Assembly: GCA_030447725.1 (NCBI GenBank)
Contig: JAUJOQ010000001.1
Span: forward strand, 659,974-723,973
Source of the DNA: Thermoleophilaceae bacterium
GTDB lineage: Bacteria > Actinomycetota > Thermoleophilia > Solirubrobacterales > Thermoleophilaceae
Length of the DNA stretch: 64,000 nt
Direction of reading: 5' to 3'
Position numbers and translations under genes: made by a program. This document shows positions 48,802 to 57,961 of this stretch, piece by piece. The notes under the pieces were generated by a model, which saw only the letters and a program-made list of their open reading frames with translations, did not search any database and was not told where the DNA came from. How positions within the stretch are numbered: position 1 is the stretch's first letter; each line of letters starts with the position of its first letter.

Positions 48802-50618
48802 CCGGCCCGACGACCGAGCCGCGAGACGGAGCCCTCCAAGCAGCCCGGTGGGACCTGCAGCCGCTCGTGGACGGCGAGGGCCCGGCCGGCGCCCTGCGCC
48901 TGGTGGGGGAGGCCAAGGCGCTCGCCGAGGCGTTCGCCGCCAGCCGGCGCGGCTCGCTGACCGACGCCGGCGCGTCCTCACTGGCTGCCGCGATGCGCGA
49001 GCTGGAGGAGATCTACGATCGCCTGGGCCTAGCGGGCTCCTACGCATCCCTCGCCTACGCCGTCGACACTCAGGACCCCGAGCGCGGTGCGCTGCTGCAG
49101 AAGCTGAGCGAGGCCGGCGCGGAGATCGAGACATCGCTGCTGTTCTTCGACCTCGAGTGGAACGCGCTGCCCCAGGACCGCGTGGATGAGCTGCTGGGCG
49201 CCGGGGAGGTCGAGCCCTATGCCCACCACCTGAGCACGCTGCGCCGCTACCGGCCCCACCAACTTTCCGAGCCAGAGGAGCGCGTGCTCACCGAAGCCGA
49301 GGTGACCGGGCGCTCGGCCTTCGCGCGCCTGTTCACCGAACAGACCTCGGCGGTGACCGTCGATCTGGCCGACGTCGACGAGCCGGTGCCGCTCGAGGAG
49401 GCTCTCAGCCGTCTCCAGGATCCCGACCGCGAGCGCCGCGCCCAGGCGGCCGGGAGCGTGACCGCTGCGCTCCAGCCCGGCCTACGCACCCGGACGTTCA
49501 TCTTCAACACCCTGCTCGCCGACAAGGCCACCCAGGACCGGCTGCGCTCGTACCCCCACTGGCTCGCGTCTCGCAACCTCTCCAACGAGGCCGGCGACGA
49601 GTCCGTGCAGGCGCTGATCTACGCGGTTGTCGGCCACTACGAACTGGCACGCCGCTGGTACCGGCTGAAGGCCAGGCTGCTGGGACTCGACCGGCTGGCC
49701 TACTACGACCGAATGGCCCCCGTGGCCGCCACCGACCGCCGCGTCGCATACGCCGATGCCCGGGAGCTGGTGCTGGACTGCTACCGCGGCTTCTCGGAGG
49801 AGCTGGGCAGTGCGGCCGCGGAGTTCTTCGAAGGCTCCTACATCGACGCTCCGCCCCAGGCCGGCAAGCGCGGGGGAGCCTTCTGCGCGTACGCCGTGCC
49901 CTCCGCTCATCCATACGTGATGCTCAACTACACGTCGCGCCCGGGTGACGTGCTCACCATGGCCCACGAGCTGGGCCACGGCGTGCACGCGGCGCTGGCC
50001 CGCCCGAAGGGACTGTTCGAGTTCTCCACCCCGCTGACCGTGGCCGAGACGGCCTCGATCTTCGGCGAGACGATCGTGCTCGAGCGCCTGCTCGAGGAGG
50101 CGCCCGACGCCGCGGCCCGGCTGTCGCTGCTGGCCGAATCGCTCGACGGCGCCGTCGCGGCGATCTTCCGCCAGGTGGCGATGAACCGCTTCGAGCACCG
50201 CATCCACACCGAGCGGCGCGACACGGGCGAGCTGTCGGTGGACGCCTTCGCCTCCGCCTGGCTCGAGACCCAGAGCGACATGCTCGGCGATTCGGTTGAG
50301 CCCTCCGAGGCCTACGGCAGCTGGTGGTCCTACGTGCCCCACTTCGTGGACAGCCCCGGATACGTGTATGCCTACGCCTACGGCAACCTGCTGGCGCTGT
50401 CGGTCTACCGGCGCTTCGAGGAGGTGGGCGAGGGCTTCGTGGAGTCCTACCTCGAGCTGCTTCGGGCCGGCGGCTCGATGGCGCCCGAGCAGCTCGGGCA
50501 GATCGTTGGCGTGGACCTGACCGACCCGGGCTTCTGGAACGCCGGGCTCGATCTCGTCGCCCGCCGGCTGGAGGCAGCCGAGCGTGCCGCCGAGGAGGCG
50601 GGCGTAGCCAGTTCCTGA
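48798..50618 (+). CDS. M3 family oligoendopeptidase (PepF-like)
   Basis: 606 aa. Zinc site HELGH in LTMAHELGHGVHAALAR with the downstream Glu in TVAETASIFGETIVLER, the hallmark of M3 peptidases. N-terminal helical region as in PepF (ALQAARWDLQPLVDGEG, LEEIYDRLGLAGSYASLAYA). Near the C-terminus: YVPHFVDSPGYVYAYAYGNL, then LLALSVYRRFEEVGEGFVES. It degrades oligopeptides in the cytoplasm. The length is normal for the family. Confidence 0.94.
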   Translation: MTGPTTEPRDGALQAARWDLQPLVDGEGPAGALRLVGEAKALAEAFAASRRGSLTDAGASSLAAAMRELEEIYDRLGLAGSYASLAYAVDTQDPERGALLQKLSEAGAEIETSLLFFDLEWNALPQDRVDELLGAGEVEPYAHHLSTLRRYRPHQLSEPEERVLTEAEVTGRSAFARLFTEQTSAVTVDLADVDEPVPLEEALSRLQDPDRERRAQAAGSVTAALQPGLRTRTFIFNTLLADKATQDRLRSYPHWLASRNLSNEAGDESVQALIYAVVGHYELARRWYRLKARLLGLDRLAYYDRMAPVAATDRRVAYADARELVLDCYRGFSEELGSAAAEFFEGSYIDAPPQAGKRGGAFCAYAVPSAHPYVMLNYTSRPGDVLTMAHELGHGVHAALARPKGLFEFSTPLTVAETASIFGETIVLERLLEEAPDAAARLSLLAESLDGAVAAIFRQVAMNRFEHRIHTERRDTGELSVDAFASAWLETQSDMLGDSVEPSEAYGSWWSYVPHFVDSPGYVYAYAYGNLLALSVYRRFEEVGEGFVESYLELLRAGGSMAPEQLGQIVGVDLTDPGFWNAGLDLVARRLEAAERAAEEAGVASS

Positions 50619-50736
50619 GCGGCCGGCCTCTTTGACTTCCGAGGCGGCTCCCGTCAGGGTCGGCTTCGACGGACGAGACGCTGACAGGACAGCTCAAGCA
50701 CGGCCAGCGCATGTCCTGGGAAGCCGGCGGCGCACC

Positions 50737-50819
50737 TCAGTGGCCCAGCACGCCGATGACCGAGTACAGGGCGAGACCGGCGCCGATCAGGAACAGGTAA
50801 AGAAGAACATCGCGCGCAT
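50737..50819 (-). pseudogene. 26-residue single-helix micropeptide gene with 2-nt insertion
   Basis: The ATG at 50819 overlaps the TGA of the gene before it (ATGA). Read as is, it stops after 10 residues. Removing one CG from the CGCGCG run just after the ATG gives a perfect 26-residue frame (MRDVLLYLFLIGAGLALYS then VIGVLGH, stop 50739-50737): 81 nt, exactly 83 minus 2. The product is one membrane helix. Either a slippage mutation or a sequencing error has broken it. The hydrophobic frame is otherwise clean. Confidence 0.45.
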
Positions 50820-50989
50820 CAGGACTCGAGCTCGCAGTCGTAGGGGCGCTCCTCGCCCGGCTGGGGCCTGCGCCCGGCGGCCGAGACCTTCCACCCCTCT
50901 TCGGTTTCGTCCAGGAAGGCCACGTCTCCGCTCCGCAACTCGACACGAGCCTGCTCCGTCTCGAGCTTCTCGGCGGTGGCCCGGCTCAC
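50819..50989 (-). CDS. Small hypothetical protein (56 aa or slightly longer)
   Basis: From GTG 50989 with AGGAGG about 10 nt upstream: MSRATAEKLETEQARVELRS, then GDVAFLDETEEGWKVSAAGR and a PYDCELES end. The frame stays open upstream with GGGDWWQEGLPP just before, so a longer form with its own N-terminus is possible; a lipoprotein-like start is not seen. No domain known. It is co-transcribed (ATGA) with the broken micropeptide at 50737-50819 and divergent from the EEP nuclease gene. Confidence 0.5.
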   Translation of the reverse strand: MSRATAEKLETEQARVELRSGDVAFLDETEEGWKVSAAGRRPQPGEERPYDCELES

Positions 50990-51079
50990 TGGCGGCAGGC
51001 CCTCCTGCCACCAGTCGCCGCCTCCTAGAGTCGGTCGGTCGGGCGAATACTTCCACGCCGCTCGGCCATACCTCAGATC

Positions 51080-51904
51080 ATGTACCGGTTTAGGCTCATC
51101 TCCTGGAACGTGGCCGGCAGGGTCGGGCGCCAGCCCGAACAGGTAGACGCGGTCGCGGCCCGTCCGTGGGATGTCGTCTGCCTCCAGGAGGTGACCCTCA
51201 CCACCTTGAGGACCTGGCGCCAGGCTCTGCAGGATCAGGGGCTCGTGCATGTGCGTACGTCGATGGACGACTGGATTCCCGGCGAGTCGCCGCCGGAGGA
51301 CCGTCGGCTCGGCGTGCTGATTGCCGCCCGGGCGCCGCTCGAGGTGATCGGCTCGGCTCATCCGCCGTGGCCCGAACGGCTCCTTTCGGTGCGGGTCGTC
51401 CAGGACAGCCCCTTCGAGCTGCACAACCTCCACTCGCCGATCTCCCAGAAGCCCGACTACGTGAAGGTGCGCACCCACCGCGCGCTGCACGCCCACCTCG
51501 CCCGGGCACGGGCGCTGCCGCAACTACTGGCCGGGGACCTCAACACCCCCAGACGGGAGTTGCCCGATGGCGAGACCTGGAGCTTCGCCCGCACCGCGGG
51601 CGGCTCCCTGCGCACCGACCGCGGCGAGGCCTGGGAGCGATCCGAGCTGGCCCTGCTGCGAGGGCTCGAGCCCCACGGCCTTCGCGACCTGTTTCGAGAC
51701 CTCCACGGATACGAGCACGAGGAGTGCAGCTTCGCGCCGAGGGCGGGAGGGGCGGGCTGGCGACTCGATCACATGGTCGGCTCCGAGCACTTCAAGCCGG
51801 TTGCGTGTGGATACGAGCACCCGGCCCGCGAGACCGGCCTGTCCGACCACTCGCCGATGTGGGCAGAGCTGCAGATGAGCCAGCGTGCAGCCGGCGCCGA
51901 TTGA
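51080..51904 (+). CDS. Endonuclease/exonuclease/phosphatase (EEP) family protein
   Basis: 274 aa. EEP-fold motifs: LISWNVAGRVG (Asn), VVCLQEVTL (catalytic Glu), LAGDLNTPRREL (Asp-Asn), WRLDHMVGSEHF and GLSDHSPMWAEL (Asp-His). All metal and catalytic residues of exonuclease III-like hydrolases are present. It has no export signal. It may act on DNA, RNA or a phospholipid/inositol phosphate. It is convergent with the M3 peptidase region. Confidence 0.9.
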   Translation: MYRFRLISWNVAGRVGRQPEQVDAVAARPWDVVCLQEVTLTTLRTWRQALQDQGLVHVRTSMDDWIPGESPPEDRRLGVLIAARAPLEVIGSAHPPWPERLLSVRVVQDSPFELHNLHSPISQKPDYVKVRTHRALHAHLARARALPQLLAGDLNTPRRELPDGETWSFARTAGGSLRTDRGEAWERSELALLRGLEPHGLRDLFRDLHGYEHEECSFAPRAGGAGWRLDHMVGSEHFKPVACGYEHPARETGLSDHSPMWAELQMSQRAAGAD

Positions 51905-51933
51905 TCCGCGGCGGCATGGGGTAGCACCAGTGG

Positions 51934-52038
51934 ATGTTCTTCTTCTCGAATCGCATGGGCTGCGGGGCGTCGCTGCTCGTGTCGGCCGTCGGCACGCTCA
52001 TCCTGCTGCTGATCTTCGGCGTCATCAACATCGACTAA
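51934..52038 (+). CDS. 34-residue small membrane protein
   Basis: ATG 51934 to TAA 52036-52038: MFFFSNRMGCGASLLVSAVG, then TLILLLIFGVINID. One hydrophobic helix with a short aromatic N-terminus, as in small membrane proteins seen repeatedly in actinobacterial genomes. The next gene starts 11 nt later on the same strand, so they are co-transcribed. No strong ribosome site; a GGGGTAG lies just upstream. Confidence 0.6.
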   Translation: MFFFSNRMGCGASLLVSAVGTLILLLIFGVINID

Positions 52039-52048
52039 AGGGACCCCT

Positions 52049-52501
52049 ATGACCAAGAAGGCCGACTTCAACGCGGAGGAGTGGGCGAAGGTGGTGGAAG
52101 GCCCGATGCTGGCCGGCATGCGAGTGATCACCGCCGATCGCGGCGGCACGATCCGCGAGAGCCTGGCGATGGGTCAGGTCTACACCCAGGCACGCCGGCA
52201 GCAGGGCGGAAGCGAGCTGCTCGACGAGCTGGTGGCGAGCCCGCCGGCCATGGACCCGAACAGGGTGAGATCAGTCGGCGACGTCGGACAGGCGAGCAGC
52301 GAGGGACTCCGGGAAGCGGTGCGGCTGCTCCAGGAGAAGGCCTCCCCTGAGGAGGTCGACGCCTATAAGGGCTTCGTCCGCGCCGTGGCCGACGCCGTGG
52401 CCCGAGCCCACAAGGAGGGCGGCTTCCTTGGCGTGGGGGCCAAGGAGGTGAGCGCTGACGAGCAGGCCGCGCTCGATGACATCGAGGCCACGCTGAGCTA
52501 G
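52049..52501 (+). CDS. Conserved hypothetical helical protein
   Basis: 150 aa. MTKKADFNAEEWAKVVEGPM and LAGMRVITADRGGTIRESLA at the N-terminus, SPPAMDPNRVRSVGDVGQAS in the middle and GFLGVGAKEVSADEQAALDD at the end. It appears all-helical, without membrane segments or known domain. Co-transcribed with the 34-aa membrane protein, so the two may work together. Confidence 0.75.
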   Translation: MTKKADFNAEEWAKVVEGPMLAGMRVITADRGGTIRESLAMGQVYTQARRQQGGSELLDELVASPPAMDPNRVRSVGDVGQASSEGLREAVRLLQEKASPEEVDAYKGFVRAVADAVARAHKEGGFLGVGAKEVSADEQAALDDIEATLS

Positions 52502-52589
52502 CCGGGGGTCTTGCTCGCGACGCAATCGCGCTCGATGAGCGACACTTCGCCCCCATGAGGACCGAGGAAAGCCAACCTACGTCGCCCCC

Positions 52590-53513
52590 GTGACGCCCGA
52601 CGAGCGGATGCAGGAAGAGCTCGCGCGGCGCCTGGCGACGATCGAACGGATATTCGACACAGGTCTGCTCGAAGGCAGAGGCGAGAAGGAGGCCGAGGTC
52701 GCCTGCTACTACGAGCAGAGCAATTGGGCGTACCGGATCTTTCATTCGAACGAGGGGGCCATGCACCTGGCCTTGAATCCGGACGGCGTGTTCGACAAGC
52801 AGGGCTACCTCGGCCAAGCTCGCGAGGTTGAGCGCCTGATCGGGCAGGACACCGAATCGGTGCTCGAGCTTGCCGCGGGCAAGGGGTTCAACCTTCGCTA
52901 CCTCGCCGAGCGCCATCCGGACACGTCATTCACCGGCGTAGACCTCGTCCCCACGCACGTCGCCGCAGCACGCTCCAAGGCGAATGGTCTCGGAAATGCC
53001 CGCTTCCTGGAGGGGGACTTCCAGCGACTCCCATTCGATGCGGAGACCTTCGACCTCGTGTTCGTCGTGGAGAGCCTCTGTCACGCGACCGACCTAGACA
53101 CGGCCCTGCGCGAGGCGCACCGCGTGCTGCGCCCAGGCGGGCTCTTCGTTGTGATCGACGGCTGGCGGACGGCCCGCTTCGCAGAGCTTCCCGCAGAGAC
53201 CCGGCGAGCGGCGACCGCCACAGAGCAAGCCATGTCCGTGGACCGACCGTGTGTGTTCGACGACTGGCTCGACGCTGTCGCCGAGAGGGGCTTCGAGGTA
53301 GTCGAGGAACGAGATCTGACGCAGCAGGTGCTGCCCACCGTCCGGCGACTGGAACGGATTGCCAGAGTGGTTTTCGGCCGCCCGCGGGCGACCAGAGCCG
53401 CCCAGCGGGTCCTCCCGGAGAGGTTCCTGATGAATGGGATCGCCGTTTACCTGATGCAGCTGACGATGGTCGGCGGAGTTCACACGTATCGCTTGGTCGT
53501 GCTCCGCCGCTGA
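52590..53513 (+). CDS. SAM-dependent methyltransferase
   Basis: 307 aa from GTG. Class I fold: SAM loop SVLELAAGKGFNLRYLAERH, FTGVDLVPTHVAAARSKANG, DFQRLPFDAETFDLVFVVES and HRVLRPGGLFVVIDGWRTAR (motif post-III). Both ends are longer than a minimal UbiE-type enzyme: an N-terminal 85 residues (CYYEQSNWAYRIFHSNEGAM) and a C-terminal region with FLMNGIAVYLMQLTMVGGVH. Small-molecule or sterol/lipid methyltransferase is likely; substrate not determined. Confidence 0.88.
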   Translation: MTPDERMQEELARRLATIERIFDTGLLEGRGEKEAEVACYYEQSNWAYRIFHSNEGAMHLALNPDGVFDKQGYLGQAREVERLIGQDTESVLELAAGKGFNLRYLAERHPDTSFTGVDLVPTHVAAARSKANGLGNARFLEGDFQRLPFDAETFDLVFVVESLCHATDLDTALREAHRVLRPGGLFVVIDGWRTARFAELPAETRRAATATEQAMSVDRPCVFDDWLDAVAERGFEVVEERDLTQQVLPTVRRLERIARVVFGRPRATRAAQRVLPERFLMNGIAVYLMQLTMVGGVHTYRLVVLRR

Positions 53514-53579
53514 CGCGCCAAGTCTCCGAGGCGCATGCCCGAGTAGGCTGCCTGGTCCGCTGCCGCTGCCGCCGCTCTA

Positions 53580-54341
53580 ATGACCCCTCCATTCGCCCCA
53601 GTCCACGTCGTCGTCCTGGCCGCCGGCCGAGGGAGCCGCCTGGGCCGGCTCGGCGGCGAGACTCCGAAATGGCTGCTGGAGGTCGGGGGCCGCACTCTGG
53701 CCGACCGACAGCTCGCGGGAATCGGCGGTGCGGGGGAAGCGGTGGCTTCCATCAGTGTCGTCGCGGGCCACGCCGCATCCGCAATCGAGGACGCGCTGGA
53801 GATGCGGCCCGAGGACATCCGGGTAGTGCGCAATCCCGAGTTCGCCGAGCTCAACAACTGGTGGTCGCTGCTCCGCGCCCTGCGGGAGTTGCCCGAGGAC
53901 GGTCCTGTCGTCGTGGTGAACGCCGATCTGCTGGCCGACCCCGAGCACGTCACGGCCTTCGTCCGTGGTGCAGCCACCGGAGATGCCGATGGCCTGATGG
54001 CGGTGGACCTCGAGCGCCGGCTCACCGACGAGTCGATGAAGGTCGCCCGTGCCGGCGACGGGACGTTGGAGCGTATCGGCAAGGTCGGCGTGGATCCGGC
54101 CGCCGGGGAGTACATCGGCATGCTCATGGCCCGCGGTTCGAATCTCCGTGCCCTGCGCCAGGTGCTCGAGAGCTTCGTGGGCCACGAGGAGTCGGCCAAT
54201 GCCTGGTACGAGCGTGCGGTCGGAGATGTGGCCGCCGCCGGGGTCCCGTGGCACGTCTGGCCAATGCCGAGCACCGCCTGGGTCGAGATCGACGACGACG
54301 ATGACCTCGATGCGGCGAACGCGCTCGTGGGAGCGGCCTGA
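53580..54341 (+). CDS. Sugar/alditol-phosphate nucleotidyltransferase (LicC-like)
   Basis: 253 aa. NTP-transferase signature VVVLAAGRGSRLGRLGGETP with the substrate Lys in PKWLLEVGGRT, then EFAELNNWWSLLRALRELPE and VVVVNADLLADPEHV (metal Asp). The NNWWSL type of motif and overall layout resemble LicC, which activates phosphocholine as CDP-choline. Here the next genes suggest that a polyol phosphate, for instance glycerol-1-phosphate, is the substrate (inference). The TGA overlaps the ATG of the next gene by 1 nt. Confidence 0.88.
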   Translation: MTPPFAPVHVVVLAAGRGSRLGRLGGETPKWLLEVGGRTLADRQLAGIGGAGEAVASISVVAGHAASAIEDALEMRPEDIRVVRNPEFAELNNWWSLLRALRELPEDGPVVVVNADLLADPEHVTAFVRGAATGDADGLMAVDLERRLTDESMKVARAGDGTLERIGKVGVDPAAGEYIGMLMARGSNLRALRQVLESFVGHEESANAWYERAVGDVAAAGVPWHVWPMPSTAWVEIDDDDDLDAANALVGAA

Positions 54342-55423
54342 TGTCCCCTCATCAGCGCGCCCTCGCCATACCTCGGCTTCTGCATTTGGGCGTCGGTTGC
54401 CTCCGCGACGTGGCGGAGCTGCTCGCCGCCCATGACTTCGACATGGGCAGGGTGCTGGTGGGGAGCGGGCCGGGCCCGTCGCGCCTGCTGGCCGAGGGCG
54501 TCGTGTCGGGGCTTCGCGCGCAGGGAGTTGACGTGCTGCACCGCCCCGGCCTGTGCGGCCGGCTGGACCAGGGGGCCGCTCTGGCAGCCGAGGTCATCCA
54601 GGAGTGCGTGACGACTGCGGTCGGGGTAGGGGGAGGTCGGGTGATCGACCCGGTGAAACTCGCCGCCGCGAGGACGGGCATCGACTTCGTGAGCGTGCCT
54701 ACCACCATCTCGAACGACGGCATCAGCTCGCCGGTGGCCTCCCTGGTGGGTAAGGACGGCGTTCGCGGCAGCCACGCGGCCCGCATGCCGTGCGGCATCG
54801 TCGTCGACATCGAGGCCGTCGGGAGCGCACCGGCCCCGACGATTCGCGCGGGTGTGGCGGACCTGGCCAGCAACCTGACCGCGTGTCTGGACTGGCGGCT
54901 GGCCGACCAGCTGGGGCACGATCGCTTCGACGCCTACAGCGCGATGATCGCCGAGGCAGCGGCGCGGCCGGTGCTCGACCTCTCAGATCTCAGCGCTACC
55001 GCCGAGCACGAGATACTGGCGCGCGGGCTCTTGCTCAGTGGCCTGGCGATGGCCGCGGCCGGCACGAGCCGGCCGTGCTCCGGCGCAGAGCACCTCGTGT
55101 CTCACGCCCTGGACGCCAAGCTCGGCCCGCGCGCAGCGCTCCACGGAGAGCAGGTGGCGCTCGGCTGCCTCGTATCGGCCACCGCGCACGGCTCATCGCT
55201 GTTGAGCGACCTGCGGCGCCTCTTCGGGCGTGTCGGACTGCCGCTGGCACCCGAGGATCTCGGAATCACGCGTCAGGAGCTGGTGGATGCGGTCGCCTCC
55301 GGCCCGTCGCTTCGCCCCGATCGCTGGACGATTCTCTCCGAGCGCTCTCACGGCCCGGCCGACACCGCCGATCTCGTGGCGGAGGCGTTCAGCTCGCCGC
55401 GGGTCGCGGAGCTGGCTTCGTGA
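54341..55423 (+). CDS. egsA: sn-Glycerol-1-phosphate dehydrogenase (EgsA/AraM type)
   Basis: 360 aa. Iron-containing-ADH-like family that reduces DHAP to sn-glycerol-1-phosphate. Seen: VGVGGGRVIDPVKLAAARTG (NAD(P) site), SVPTTISNDGISSPVASLVG (PTT-x-SNDG-x-SS, diagnostic of G1P dehydrogenases), GVADLASNLTACLDWRLAD (metal Asp), and SRPCSGAEHLVSHALDAK plus ALHGEQVALG, which give the metal-ligand His pair. G1P is the archaeal lipid stereoisomer; in bacteria it is rare and is used by AraM/PcrB. Here it sits in a CDP-alditol/phosphotransferase locus. Confidence 0.88.
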   Translation: MSPHQRALAIPRLLHLGVGCLRDVAELLAAHDFDMGRVLVGSGPGPSRLLAEGVVSGLRAQGVDVLHRPGLCGRLDQGAALAAEVIQECVTTAVGVGGGRVIDPVKLAAARTGIDFVSVPTTISNDGISSPVASLVGKDGVRGSHAARMPCGIVVDIEAVGSAPAPTIRAGVADLASNLTACLDWRLADQLGHDRFDAYSAMIAEAAARPVLDLSDLSATAEHEILARGLLLSGLAMAAAGTSRPCSGAEHLVSHALDAKLGPRAALHGEQVALGCLVSATAHGSSLLSDLRRLFGRVGLPLAPEDLGITRQELVDAVASGPSLRPDRWTILSERSHGPADTADLVAEAFSSPRVAELAS

Positions 55424-56480
55424 GCACCCGGTCCAGCACCCGCTCGGTTGCCCGTCCGTCCTCGAGCTCGCAGAAGGTGTCGCGGAAGTGGGCGTAGCGG
55501 TCCGCATGCCGAGCACTGACCGCCGGCAGGTCCTGGAGGGCATCGAGAAGCTCGCCGGTGGTCTGCACCATCGGCCCCGGGGCGACCGTACCCAGGTCGA
55601 AGTAGAACCCGCGGACCCGGGTCTCGTAATCCTCGAGGTCGTAGGTGTAGAACAACAGCGGCTTGCCCGTCACCGCGAAGTCGAACATGCTCGACGAGTA
55701 ATCGGTCACGAGAACGTCCGCAGCGAGATAGAGCTCGGCGACGTCGGGGTAAAACGACACGTCGCGCACGGCCGGGTGCTCGGCCGCCTCGTAGCGACCT
55801 GTGAGCATGTAGTGCAGACGCAGCAGGAGGACGTGGTCATCGCCCAGCCGGTCGGTAAACGCGTCTACGTCGAGGTCGAGACTGAACCCTCGATCCGCCT
55901 TCGAGAAGACGACGTCGTCACGCCAGGTGGGCGTGTAGAGCACGGCCGTCTTGCCGTCCGGGATACCCAGCTCGCGGCGGACCCGATCGCGGACGGCGAG
56001 CCGGTCGGGGCTGCTGAGCACGTCATTGCGCGGGTATCCGCTCTCCAGCACCTCCCCGGTGAAGCCGAAGGCCCCGCGCAGGCGCTCGATGCTGACGTGG
56101 TTGGGGGAGAGCAGGAGGTCCCACTGCGCGATGTCTCGCGAGAGCCGCTCGAGGCGCCCCTCCGGGGCCCACAGGACGTCGAAGTGGATCCGCTTGAGTG
56201 GCGTGCCGTGCCAGGTCTGGACGTAGAGCGCATCGGGGCGCTTGGTCCATTCGAGGTCGGTGTGGGTGTTGGCGATCACGATGTCGGCGGCCTCCAGTGC
56301 GCGCACAGACTCCTCGGATCCGTAACGCACGGTGACCGCGTCGGCGGGAAAGCCGGCCGCGTGGGCGGGGTCGGCCAGCCATACGGCGTCGTGGCCTCGC
56401 TCGCGGTCGGGCAGGGCCTCGTAGAGGACGCGCGGGCTGTCGGAGTACCGGCCCTCGAAGCTTTGGAAGACGATCTTCAT
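55389..56480 (-). CDS. CDP-glycerol glycerophosphotransferase family (TagF-like)
   Basis: 363 aa from ATG 56480. Glyphos_transf features: YVQTWHGTPLKRIHFDVLW, SGYPRNDVLSSPDRLAV, AVLYTPTWRDDVVFSKADRG and ADVLVTDYSSSMFDFAVTGK with PLLFYTYDLEDYE. These enzymes build poly(glycerol- or ribitol-phosphate) teichoic acids from CDP-alditols. It is cytoplasmic or membrane-peripheral. It overlaps the G1P dehydrogenase gene by 35 nt (convergent). The shorter length than TagF (about 750) is normal for the priming or single-domain members. Confidence 0.9.
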   Translation of the reverse strand: MKIVFQSFEGRYSDSPRVLYEALPDRERGHDAVWLADPAHAAGFPADAVTVRYGSEESVRALEAADIVIANTHTDLEWTKRPDALYVQTWHGTPLKRIHFDVLWAPEGRLERLSRDIAQWDLLLSPNHVSIERLRGAFGFTGEVLESGYPRNDVLSSPDRLAVRDRVRRELGIPDGKTAVLYTPTWRDDVVFSKADRGFSLDLDVDAFTDRLGDDHVLLLRLHYMLTGRYEAAEHPAVRDVSFYPDVAELYLAADVLVTDYSSSMFDFAVTGKPLLFYTYDLEDYETRVRGFYFDLGTVAPGPMVQTTGELLDALQDLPAVSARHADRYAHFRDTFCELEDGRATERVLDRVLTKPAPRPAAS

Positions 56481-56527
56481 TGCCCGGGCGGGCACGGTAT
56501 CGGCCGGTGGTTGACGGTGGCGTGCCC

Positions 56528-57961
56528 ATGACAGCCCCTGTTCGCCTCGGTGACGACACGTTGGGGCATCACGCCGCGCGGGTGGCTGTGCCCACCTACG
56601 ATCGATCCGCGCTGACGCCGGCCGTCGTGCACATCAGCGTCGGGTCCTTCCACCGATCGCACCAGGCCGTGTATTTCGACGAGCTGGCCCAGCGGGGGAT
56701 AACGACGGATTGGGGCCTGACCGGTGTGGGCCTCCACCGTCCCGAGATGCGTGAGGTCCTGACTGCCCAGGACGCCCTCTACACCGTCGTCTCGCGCAGC
56801 TCCGCATGTGACGAAGCCCGCGTGGTGGGGGTCATCGGCGGCTATCTCTTTGCGCCCGAGGACGGCTCCGCGGTGCTGGACGTTCTCACCGACCCGCGCA
56901 CGCGGCTCGCGACCCTGACGATCACCGGCCCCGCCTACTCGGTAGACCCAGCGACCTCCCCCACCTCCGCTATCGGTCAGCTGGTGGAGGCGCTGGACCG
57001 CCGCCGCCGCGCCGGCGCCGAGCCGTTCACGGTGCTGTCCTGCGACAACATCCCGGGCAACGGCGAGATAGCTCGTAACGCGCTCGTGTCCTTCGCGGCG
57101 CTGCGCGACCCGCGGCTCGCCGCGTGGATCGAGGGATCGGTCGCGTTCCCGAGCAGCATGGTCGACCGCATAACGCCCAAGACGACGGTCGCCGACCGCG
57201 AGTTCGTCGAGCAGGAGTTCGGCGTGGCCGACCGCTGGCCGGTGATCACGGAGCCCTTCTCCCAGTGGGTGATCGAGGACAGCTTCTGCAACGGCCGGCC
57301 CCCGCTCGACGAGGTGGGGGCCCAGTTCGTGGACGACGTCCGCCCCTACGCACTGCTCAAGACGCGGCTGCTGAACGCGAGCCACTGCGCGCTGGGCCAC
57401 CTCGGATCGCTCGCGGAGCACCGGCGGACCGACGAGGCCGTGGAAGACCCGGTATTCGGCGCTTATGCCGCCCGGCTGATGGACGAGGTAAGCCCGCTCC
57501 TGCCACGGGTACCCGGCGTCGACCTTCCGGCCTACAAGCGGACGGTCCTGGAGCGGCTCGCCAACCCGATGATCGGCGACGACCTCTCTCGGCTGCGACG
57601 CAACGCGTCCTCGAAGATCCCCACCCACGTGCTCAGCTCGATCTCCGAGGCGCGCAGGTTGGGCCTTCAGCATGGCCTGCTCACCCTAGCCGTGGCCGGG
57701 TGGTGCCAGCACCTGCGCGGGGTGGGCGAGGTCGGCGCGTCGCTCGCGGATGATCCCCTCGCCGGCCTGCTGCAGCCGCTGGCCACCGAAGGCGGGACAG
57801 ATCCGCGCCCGCTGCTCGGCGTGCGGTCGGTGTTCGGGGACCTGGGGGAGGATGCTGACTTCGCCGTCCAGCTCGAGCAGGCCCTCGTCGACATCGACCG
57901 TCATGGCGCGCGCGACGCGGTGGCGGCCGGCCTGGCGGGCGGTCGGACGCTGGCCGCGTGA
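56528..57961 (+). CDS. Mannitol/polyol dehydrogenase (long-chain polyol family)
   Basis: 477 aa from ATG 56528 (GTG 56522 possible). PSLDR features: VVHISVGSFHRSHQAVYFDE (N-terminal NAD region), MVDRITPKTTVADREFVEQE and the catalytic K-x4-N-x2-H in LLKTRLLNASHCALGHLGSL. It oxidises a polyol or reduces its ketose. Diverges from the TagF-like gene with only 47 nt between starts, so the two share a promoter region. The stop overlaps the HAD gene (GTGA). It may supply or process the alditol used in the polymer (inference). Confidence 0.93.
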   Translation: MTAPVRLGDDTLGHHAARVAVPTYDRSALTPAVVHISVGSFHRSHQAVYFDELAQRGITTDWGLTGVGLHRPEMREVLTAQDALYTVVSRSSACDEARVVGVIGGYLFAPEDGSAVLDVLTDPRTRLATLTITGPAYSVDPATSPTSAIGQLVEALDRRRRAGAEPFTVLSCDNIPGNGEIARNALVSFAALRDPRLAAWIEGSVAFPSSMVDRITPKTTVADREFVEQEFGVADRWPVITEPFSQWVIEDSFCNGRPPLDEVGAQFVDDVRPYALLKTRLLNASHCALGHLGSLAEHRRTDEAVEDPVFGAYAARLMDEVSPLLPRVPGVDLPAYKRTVLERLANPMIGDDLSRLRRNASSKIPTHVLSSISEARRLGLQHGLLTLAVAGWCQHLRGVGEVGASLADDPLAGLLQPLATEGGTDPRPLLGVRSVFGDLGEDADFAVQLEQALVDIDRHGARDAVAAGLAGGRTLAA

